Assembly (NCBI GenBank): GCA_937941745.1
Contig: CALDGV010000025.1
Location: forward strand, 1 to 6,097
Source: an uncultured Prosthecobacter sp.
GTDB lineage: Bacteria > Verrucomicrobiota > Verrucomicrobiia > Verrucomicrobiales > Verrucomicrobiaceae
DNA length: 6,097 bases
Direction: 5' to 3'
Below, piece after piece: positions 1-5,096 of this stretch. Position 1 is the first letter of the stretch; the number at the start of each line of letters is the position of its first letter. A program made the position numbers and the translations under genes. Under the pieces are notes generated by a model. That model worked only from the letters and a program-made list of their open reading frames with translations. It made no database searches and was not told the DNA's origin.

Positions 1-1
1 C

Positions 2-148
2 CAAAAGCCGCACCCCAGCGTCTGGATCACGAAGCATCCAAAAGCCAAAATCGTCGGCCTCGCCCTCGGCCACGACGCCCGCACGCACGATTTGAAGCCC
101 TACCAGCAGCTCCTCATCAACGCTGCGAAGTGGACCAGTGGGAAGTAG
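2..148 (+). CDS. ThuA-like domain protein, C-terminal fragment
   Basis: Only the last 48 residues are in the window; the gene begins upstream. The frame is open from base 2 and ends in TAG at 146-148. The peptide contains HPSVWITKHPKAKIVGLALG, then HDARTHDLKPYQQLLINAAK and a final WTSGK. The 'W.tk.hpkakivglaLGHDaRT...yqqLl.naakW' pattern is the typical end of ThuA-like (class I glutamine-amidotransferase-like fold) proteins, where the LGHD segment and the last helix close the domain. The family is named after a Rhizobium trehalose-utilization protein, but members from Verrucomicrobia and Planctomycetes have mostly unknown substrates, so no specific reaction is assigned. The gene converges with glpQ on the other strand, with a hairpin between them. 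The N-terminus, any signal peptide and any fused domain cannot be seen. Confidence 0.78.
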   Translation, partial: QKPHPSVWITKHPKAKIVGLALGHDARTHDLKPYQQLLINAAKWTSGK

Positions 149-172
149 TGTCGCATTGAAACCATATCGATC

Positions 173-205
173 TTAGGGGAAGCAGGCGTAGCTTGCTTCC
201 CCTGA
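173..205. terminator. Hairpin between convergent genes, possible bidirectional terminator
   Basis: A near-perfect inverted repeat: 173-184 pairs with 194-205. The core of 10 Watson-Crick pairs is AGGGGAAGCA / TGCTTCCCCT, extended by one T-G and one T-A pair, around a 9-base loop (GGCGTAGCT). It sits 24 bases after the ThuA-like stop and 41 bases after the glpQ stop on the other strand, so it could end transcripts from both sides. Neither strand has a clear T-run after the stem (only CATTTA on the plus side), so it is not a textbook intrinsic terminator. It may instead act as an RNA 3'-end stabiliser. Confidence 0.5.
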
Positions 206-246
206 AGCATTTACGGGCCCTGAGCTGGATGGTTCTCGTTCGCCAA

Positions 247-1209
247 TCAACGGGGTGACCACGAAACCGCGACATCGGGGAAGTCGGAAAAGAGTCCGTC
301 CACTCCGGCGTCCTGGAAGAGCAGTTCCAGCAGATCCTTCGCTGAACTGGCAAACTTGGGCAGGTCATCCGCCCGCAGCGTGTAGGGATGCACCTTCAAA
401 CCTGCGGCATGAGCTTCCTTGACCAGTGCCGTGGGGCGGCGATCCGGGCCGATGACCGTCTTGATGTCAGGTCCAATGCCATCCGCCACCTCGGCCACCT
501 CCTTGAGCTGGGCCGCATCGAGGCTTTTACCGGTCAGGTAGATCAGGCGGCCCTGCCAGCCCAACTCCTTGCGGATGCGCTTCACCTCATCCAGCTCAAA
601 ACATTGCACATAGCAGAGGTCTGCCTTGGTGCGGTAACCATGCTTTTGGAGGATTGGCAGCACGATCCGGCTGATGTCATGCCCTTCGCCGCGATGCCAC
701 TCCGGCTTCTTGATCTCCGGGTAGATGCCTGCCTGGCGTCCGGTGCTCTGGTTCAGTCCTTGAATCAGGGCGAGCTCTTCCTCCAGGGTCACAATCTGGA
801 AGCTCCCCTGCCCTTTGGGGAATCGATGGGGATACATGGGCTCCCCGGTCTTGTGGTTGAACCGTTCGCTGACATTCAGGCTCTTCAGTTCCGCGAGGGT
901 GAAGTCGAGCGCATAGTAGCGGCCGTCGGCGCGCTTCCTGGTGGGAAACTTTGCCGCCACATCCGTCACGGTGTCGATGTGAATGTCATGCAGCACCACG
1001 GGCACGTCGTCTCGGGTCAGCACCAGGTCCTGTTCAAGATAATGAGCCCCCTGCGCATGAGCCATGGCCTTGGCCGCCAGGGTGTGCTCGGGGAGGTAGC
1101 CGCTGGCTCCGCGGTGGGCGATCACGATGGGGGTGGGTTCCTGGGACATGATCGTGGGTGCGGAAAGCAGGAGGAGAAGGCCCGGAAAGGCGCGCTGGAG
1201 GGTATTCAT
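247..1209 (-). CDS. glpQ: Glycerophosphodiester phosphodiesterase (GlpQ type)
   Basis: 320 residues. The enzyme hydrolyses glycerophosphodiesters (deacylated phospholipids) to sn-glycerol-3-phosphate plus an alcohol. The sequence follows E. coli GlpQ closely: AHRGASGYLPEHT at 31-43, LEQDLV at 58-63, VVLHD at 71-75, the YYALDFT segment near 98-104, GLNQSTG at 151-157, YPEIK at 163-167, VHPYT at 273-277, and GLFSDFPD near the end. The expected catalytic histidines (H32, H74) and metal-binding acidic residues (E59, D61, E165) are all present. Residues 1-22 have a hydrophobic LLLLL stretch like a signal peptide, suggesting periplasmic export, although the N-region is weakly charged. It is shorter than E. 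coli GlpQ (358 residues), mainly because an inserted loop before 'EVADGIGPD' is missing. It starts inside the glpT stop codon (ATGA), which indicates translational coupling and fixes the start. Confidence 0.95.
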   Translation of the reverse strand: MNTLQRAFPGLLLLLSAPTIMSQEPTPIVIAHRGASGYLPEHTLAAKAMAHAQGAHYLEQDLVLTRDDVPVVLHDIHIDTVTDVAAKFPTRKRADGRYYALDFTLAELKSLNVSERFNHKTGEPMYPHRFPKGQGSFQIVTLEEELALIQGLNQSTGRQAGIYPEIKKPEWHRGEGHDISRIVLPILQKHGYRTKADLCYVQCFELDEVKRIRKELGWQGRLIYLTGKSLDAAQLKEVAEVADGIGPDIKTVIGPDRRPTALVKEAHAAGLKVHPYTLRADDLPKFASSAKDLLELLFQDAGVDGLFSDFPDVAVSWSPR

Positions 1210-2555
1210 GAGGGAGATGCGGCGGAGCTTTCAGCTTTATGACCGAGGGTGAGGGCGCTGAAGACGATAGTGAGAAGGCTGCAGACGATCATCGTGCTGA
1301 ACACACCCTCCCAGCCCCACTGGTCGGCGATCCAGCCCACGCCGGTGCCTGCGACGGCTGAGCCAAAGACATAACCAAAGAAGCCCGTGAATCCCGCCGC
1401 CGTGCCAGCGGCCTTCTTGGGCACCAGGTCGAGCGCATGCAGGCCGATGATCATGATCGGGCCGTAGATGAAGAAGCCGATGGCGATCAAGGCGGCACAG
1501 TCGATCCAGAGCGGGCCGTTGCGGTTGAAGCTGTAGGCCACGAGGCCGACCAGGGTGAGGGTCATGAACAGAATCGTGGCCGGAGCACGGCGGCCGTGGA
1601 AGACCTTGTCCGACATCCATCCACACAGGATGGTGCCTGGAATGGCGGAGTATTCAAAGAGGGTCCAGGCAATGCTGGACTGCTGGAAGCTGAAGCCTTT
1701 GGCGGTCTGCAGGTAGGTCGGGATCCAGTCCACCACGCCGTAGCGGACGAAGTAGGCGAAGGCATTCGCCACGGCGATGGCCCAGAGGTAGCGGTTGTTG
1801 AAGACATGCCCGAAAAAGATCTCCCGGAAGGTGAAGGTGCGCTCATGAGCTTCGGAGTAGTCGGGCGGATAATCGTTCCGCCATTTCTCCACAGGCGGCA
1901 GGCCACAGCTCTGGGGTGTGTCACGCAGCATGAAGAGGATCAGCACGGCGATCCCCGCCGCCACGGCGGCATTGAAGTAGAACTTCGCACCCCAGTCCTG
2001 GAATAGCCAGACTCCGAGCATGGCCAGGCTGGCCACAGTGCCGTTGCCCACGTTGTGGGCCACATTCCAGATCGCCACGGTGCGTCCACGCTCATTCGTG
2101 CTGAACCAGTGCACCATCGTCTTGCCGCAGGGCGGCCAGCCCATGCCGTTCACCCATCCGTTCAGGGTCTGCAGCACGATCATCAGCGTGAGCGAGGTGT
2201 ACACCTCCTTCACAAACCCGAAGAGAAAGAGGATCGAGCAGGAAAGCAGCAGGCCCAGGGGCATGAACCAGCGCGGGTTGCTCCGGTCAGAGATGGACCC
2301 CATGAGGAACTTCGAGAAGCCGTAGGCGATGGAAAGCCCGGTCATGGCCGTGCCCAGCTGGGCCTTGGAATACTGCGGGAACTCCCGCAGGATGTCCGGC
2401 ATCGCCAGGGCGAAGTTCTTGCGCACCAGGTAGTAGGCTGCGTAGCCGATGAAAATGCCTGCAAAGACCTGCAGGCGCAGGCGCTTGTATTCCGGGTCCT
2501 GGCGTTCAGGAGGCAGAGGTGGGGCGTCTGGAGCAGGACGTAGGAAGGAAACCAT
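1206..2555 (-). CDS. glpT: Glycerol-3-phosphate:phosphate antiporter (MFS, GlpT)
   Basis: 449 residues, close to the 452 of E. coli GlpT and alignable end to end. It is an inner-membrane major-facilitator protein of the organophosphate:Pi antiporter family with about 12 membrane segments. Recognisable blocks are GYAAYYLVRKNFALAMP (37-53), SIAYGFSKFLMGSISDRSNP (75-94), GMGWPPCGKTMVHW (137-150), RDTPQSCGLPP (211-221), IPGTILCGWMSDKVF, IYGPIMIIGLHAL and KKAAGTAAGFTG. Substrate-site residues known from E. coli GlpT are conserved: R45, K46, K82 (E. coli K80), H167 (H165), R271 (R269) and D276 (D274), which favours glycerol-3-phosphate over hexose phosphate (UhpT). It is the first gene of the operon with glpQ and overlaps it by four bases. 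The start at 2555 matches the E. coli N-terminus (M-x-S-x-x-[RK]-PAP). No Shine-Dalgarno sequence precedes it. Confidence 0.96.
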   Translation of the reverse strand: MVSFLRPAPDAPPLPPERQDPEYKRLRLQVFAGIFIGYAAYYLVRKNFALAMPDILREFPQYSKAQLGTAMTGLSIAYGFSKFLMGSISDRSNPRWFMPLGLLLSCSILFLFGFVKEVYTSLTLMIVLQTLNGWVNGMGWPPCGKTMVHWFSTNERGRTVAIWNVAHNVGNGTVASLAMLGVWLFQDWGAKFYFNAAVAAGIAVLILFMLRDTPQSCGLPPVEKWRNDYPPDYSEAHERTFTFREIFFGHVFNNRYLWAIAVANAFAYFVRYGVVDWIPTYLQTAKGFSFQQSSIAWTLFEYSAIPGTILCGWMSDKVFHGRRAPATILFMTLTLVGLVAYSFNRNGPLWIDCAALIAIGFFIYGPIMIIGLHALDLVPKKAAGTAAGFTGFFGYVFGSAVAGTGVGWIADQWGWEGVFSTMIVCSLLTIVFSALTLGHKAESSAASPS

Positions 2556-2696
2556 GGGAAATCATGAATCTGCCTGAAGCTGGCAGGTGGCGTCGAGAGG
2601 AAATCGAGCCTGCTGCGGTCGCGGCAAATCGTGAGGCCTGACACACAAGCCTGCTTGACCTCCCCTGCCCGCCCAGCCTCCTTGCCTGACTTGCCC
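2556..2696. promoter_or_regulatory. Divergent intergenic region between glpT and the CBM9-like gene
   Basis: This 141-base gap must hold the leaders, and most likely the promoters, of the glpTQ operon (leftward) and the CBM9-like gene (rightward). A TTGACC at 2655-2660 resembles a plus-strand -35 box, but no acceptable -10 box lies at the right distance. A short inverted repeat, CTGCC at 2570-2574 with GGCAG at 2582-2586, lies in the glpT leader just upstream of its start. I could not identify an operator or a convincing sigma-70 promoter, so this is assigned by position only. Confidence 0.35.
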
Positions 2697-3308
2697 ATGA
2701 GCGACTACCGCGTCCGTTCCTTTTCCACCCCGAGTCCCGACTGGCAGCAGGCGGAGGTGATGACGAATTTCTCCCTGCCCTGGGATGCCGGAGTGGCACC
2801 TTCACGCACGGAGTTCCGGGCGCTTCATGATGGCAGCCACCTCCACTTCCGCTTTGACTGCGACGATGGCGACCTCGTGCTCGGAAGCGGCGAAACCGTG
2901 AAGGAGCGCGTTCTCGATTCCGATCGTGTGGAGCTGTTCTTCGCCCCGGACCTCTCGCTCAACACCTACTACTGCCTGGAAATGACCCCCCTGGGCGAAG
3001 TCCTGGCCTACAAGGCGGTGCATTACCGGCAGATGGACTGGGAGTGGCGCTGCCCGGAACTGTGCCTGGCGGCTTCCAGGCATCCTGGCGGCTATCAGGT
3101 CATTGGCAGCCTGCCGCTGTCCGTGCTCAGCCAGTGGGGCATGCCAGTGTCCCCGGAGGCCGGGCTCTGCGTCGGTGTCTTTCGCGCCGATTTCAGCCAC
3201 ACGCCCGATGGCCTGATCCAGAGGCGTTGGATGCCTTGGTGCCCTCCTGGCACGGACAAAGCCGACTTCCATGTGCCATCTGCCTTTGGCCGGTGGTTCC
3301 TGGTTTGA
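2697..3308 (+). CDS. Carbohydrate-binding family 9-like protein
   Basis: 203 residues from ATG 2697. Nearly the whole protein resembles the CBM9-like beta-sandwich family: DGSHLHFRFDCDD (45-57), the DSDRVELFFAPD strand-loop (74-85), YYCLEMTPLGEVLAYKA (91-107), GYQVIGSLPL (132-141), GVFRADFS (160-167), and an aromatic-rich end, RWMPWCPPGTDKADFHVP followed by FGRWFL (177-202). CBM9 modules bind sugar chain ends in xylanases, but stand-alone copies like this one have no proven ligand. No signal peptide is visible: the N-terminus MSDYRVRSFS is polar, so it looks cytoplasmic, unlike most carbohydrate-binding modules. An in-frame GTG at 2631 would add 22 residues rich in Pro, Ala and Ser with no family resemblance, so the ATG is preferred. 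It is transcribed divergently from glpTQ. The family assignment is fairly sure; the function is unknown. Confidence 0.75.
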   Translation: MSDYRVRSFSTPSPDWQQAEVMTNFSLPWDAGVAPSRTEFRALHDGSHLHFRFDCDDGDLVLGSGETVKERVLDSDRVELFFAPDLSLNTYYCLEMTPLGEVLAYKAVHYRQMDWEWRCPELCLAASRHPGGYQVIGSLPLSVLSQWGMPVSPEAGLCVGVFRADFSHTPDGLIQRRWMPWCPPGTDKADFHVPSAFGRWFLV

Positions 3309-3329
3309 AGCCGGCTTTTCCGAGCTCTT

Positions 3330-3349
3330 TCCCCCTTTGACCAGGGGGA
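3330..3349 (+). terminator. Possible hairpin after the CBM9-like gene
   Basis: TCCCCCT at 3330-3336 pairs with AGGGGGA at 3343-3349 (7 pairs, loop TTGACC), starting 22 bases after the stop. A second short stem follows (TCTGCG 3362-3367 with CGCAGA 3372-3377, loop CCAA). Neither is followed by a T-run, so intrinsic termination is only a possibility. The hairpins could equally belong to the leader of the next gene. Confidence 0.3.
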
Positions 3350-3377
3350 TGGCCATCTTCATCTGCGCCAACGCAGA

Positions 3378-3441
3378 GTGTGTAATAACCATAAAATGCG
3401 ATGGATTAACCTCGGTTTTCCGTGATGTTAGGCACATCCCC
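3378..3441 (+). promoter_or_regulatory. AT-rich leader of the secreted Ig-domain gene
   Basis: Within otherwise GC-rich DNA, bases 3379-3410 are distinctly AT-rich (TGTAATAACCATAAAATG and the bases after it). TAATAA and TAAAAT there resemble -10 elements, and a promoter for the gene starting at 3442 is likely in this area. No matching -35 box at about 17 bases upstream is recognisable, so the exact promoter is not claimed. No Shine-Dalgarno sequence stands at the right distance before the ATG; the last bases before it are CATCCCC. Confidence 0.25.
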
Positions 3442-4929
3442 ATGAAAAGCTGCTCTTGCACCCTACCCCTTCGCGCTCTCCTTTCGGGCTGGCTGACCCG
3501 CCTTGGTCTGGTGATTGCCGTCTGGTTCACTGCGGAGCTGCAGTCGCAGGCCCAGGCACCGGTGCTCACCCCTTTTGTTCCAGGCGCCAATGGCATCGTC
3601 AGCGGCGAGGTCAGCCATCAGATCGCCTTCACGGGCACGGCCACCCGTTTCGCCGCCACCGGGCTGCCTCCGGGACTGACCTTGAATACGACCACCGGCC
3701 TGGTGACCGGACGGCCCAACCGGGCTGGCAACTACACCGTCGTCCTCAGGGCGTGGAACGGCACGGTGCAAAGCCAGCCGCTGTCCGTTTCATGGACGGT
3801 GGAGCCCCTGCCCGCCGGAACGGCCGGCACCTTCAATGCCATCCTTGACCGCCACCCTTGGTACAATGGCAACTTCGGTGGCAGCCTGCGCATCACGGTC
3901 GCCAGCGATGGCTCCTACAGCGGTGTCATCACCCGCGGCATCCACCGCAACAGCATCACCGGCCGCCTCACGACCCAGGTTGGGGGCTTCACACCCACGG
4001 GCAGCTTCCAGGTCCCTCGCGTCTCTCCTTATGCTCCGCTCACTGTGAGCTTTTCCCTGCCCCTTGGTGCTGGCACCATCATCGGCAGCCTGAATGAACC
4101 TCAGGGCGATGTGATCGGCCTCGCAGGCTACCGTGCAGGTTTCACAGCCGCCCAGCCTGCCCTCACCTATGTCGGCCGCTGGAACAGCGCCCTGGAACTG
4201 CCTGCCGAGCTTGTGGGCAATGCCGCCTATCCTCAGGGTGCGGGCTGGGCCTCCCAGGTCATCAGCAGCTCCGGGGTCGTCACCTGGGTCTCGCGCCTCG
4301 CCGATGGCACCGGCCATACCTTCAGCACGGATCTGGCCGCCGGTGGGCAGACCCTCGTTCACCTCATGCTGTATCAGAATTCAGGCTCGGTGCAGGGGGT
4401 GCAGAGCTTTCTCGCCGCCTCAGGGCTCACGATCGGCAGCCTCGGCTGGGTGAAGACGGCCAACCCCTACTCCCGCTACTATCCGGCAGGCATCCCGCAG
4501 CATGCTCTGACCCTCAGCGGTTCCCGCTACATCGCCCCCGCCGCAGGTGAAATGCTCTTCGGCATCACGCCAGGCACCGACAATGCCCGCCTCGTCTTCA
4601 CCGGCGGCGGCCTCGCCGCACCGCACACGCAGCTTTTCAGTCTGGATGCCAAGAACAAGGCCACCCTGCCTGTGAAGGGCGCCGCCAACCCCTACGGCAT
4701 CACCTTCACCATGAACCTTCTTACCGGCTTCATCACCGGAACCGGCACCGCCATGGACTTCTCCGACAGCCAGCCCACCAATGCTCGCGCGGGCAGCTTC
4801 AGCGGGCTCATCATCCTCGGCCGCAATCAGGCCGTCGGCCACTTCCTGCTTCCGGTGGATCGCAGCACCAAGGCCCAGGTGCTTTCCGGCAAATGGATCG
4901 CGGAGGAAAATCCCTCCACCACCCTCTGA
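3442..4929 (+). CDS. Secreted protein with one He_PIG Ig-like domain
   Basis: 495 residues from ATG 3442. This start gives a proper signal peptide: K2, R11 and R20, then a hydrophobic stretch LGLVIAVWFTA (21-31), with a likely cleavage after AQA (37-39). The frame is open upstream to 3271, but that extension would bury the signal peptide. Residues ~53-122 form a putative-Ig (He_PIG) domain, shown by the hallmark GLPPGLTLNTTTGLVTGRP (74-92) and 'AGNYTVVLRAWNG'. The remainder is rich in Gly, Ser, Thr and aromatics and appears all-beta, with two related units, GTFNAILDRHPWYNG...GSLRITVASDGSYSG (129-161) and GRWNSALELP...SQVISSSGVVTW (245-282). A C-terminal unit has the pattern MNLLTGFITGTG...AGSFSGLIILG...GHFLLP (424-471). 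No transmembrane anchor, PEP-CTERM or enzymatic motif is seen. It is probably an extracellular or surface protein of unknown role, of a kind I associate with Verrucomicrobia. Confidence 0.8.
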   Translation: MKSCSCTLPLRALLSGWLTRLGLVIAVWFTAELQSQAQAPVLTPFVPGANGIVSGEVSHQIAFTGTATRFAATGLPPGLTLNTTTGLVTGRPNRAGNYTVVLRAWNGTVQSQPLSVSWTVEPLPAGTAGTFNAILDRHPWYNGNFGGSLRITVASDGSYSGVITRGIHRNSITGRLTTQVGGFTPTGSFQVPRVSPYAPLTVSFSLPLGAGTIIGSLNEPQGDVIGLAGYRAGFTAAQPALTYVGRWNSALELPAELVGNAAYPQGAGWASQVISSSGVVTWVSRLADGTGHTFSTDLAAGGQTLVHLMLYQNSGSVQGVQSFLAASGLTIGSLGWVKTANPYSRYYPAGIPQHALTLSGSRYIAPAAGEMLFGITPGTDNARLVFTGGGLAAPHTQLFSLDAKNKATLPVKGAANPYGITFTMNLLTGFITGTGTAMDFSDSQPTNARAGSFSGLIILGRNQAVGHFLLPVDRSTKAQVLSGKWIAEENPSTTL

Positions 4930-5021
4930 TCGGCAGGGCTTCAGCCCCCGGTCGCCTGCAGCAGCGGCCCGCTCAGGACTGGGTGGGCGCGGCATCTTCC
5001 AGGGATGGATTCTTGAGCGGC

Positions 5022-5047
5022 GAAAGCTCCGGGTGAGCTTTCTCTTT
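5022..5047 (+). terminator. Intrinsic-type terminator after the Ig-domain gene
   Basis: GAAAGCTC at 5022-5029 pairs perfectly with GAGCTTTC at 5035-5042 around a 5-base loop (CGGGT), followed by TCTTT (5043-5047). It lies 92 bases after the preceding stop and 50 bases before the lpxC start, and so likely separates the two transcripts. The T-run is short and interrupted. A second minor stem (TAGCC 5057-5061 with GGCTA 5066-5070, then AAAA) lies in the lpxC leader. Confidence 0.5.
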
Positions 5048-5096
5048 GACCCCGCCTAGCCACCCGGCTAAAACCACGGCCCTTTCTCCCGTTCTC

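Noticed and set aside
388..1242. Plus-strand open frame of 284 codons over glpQ
   Set aside because: glpQ on the minus strand has full family conservation; this frame is its mirror, with no domain or start signal of its own.
2631..2696. Upstream GTG start extending the CBM9-like protein by 22 residues
   Set aside because: The extension is a Pro/Ala/Ser stretch with no signal-peptide or family resemblance; the ATG at 2697 starts right before the conserved part.
3271..3441. Upstream in-frame ATG extending the Ig-domain protein by 57 residues
   Set aside because: It would overlap the end of the previous gene and place the signal peptide internally; ATG 3442 gives a normal export signal.
2802..3596. 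Minus-strand open frame of 264 codons across the CBM9-like gene and the next gene's start
   Set aside because: It spans two plus-strand genes and the gap between them, and its translation resembles no family.
5057..5070. Small stem TAGCC/GGCTA in the lpxC leader as a regulatory element
   Set aside because: Five pairs with a 4-base loop is expected by chance in GC-rich DNA, and no known leader motif matches it.
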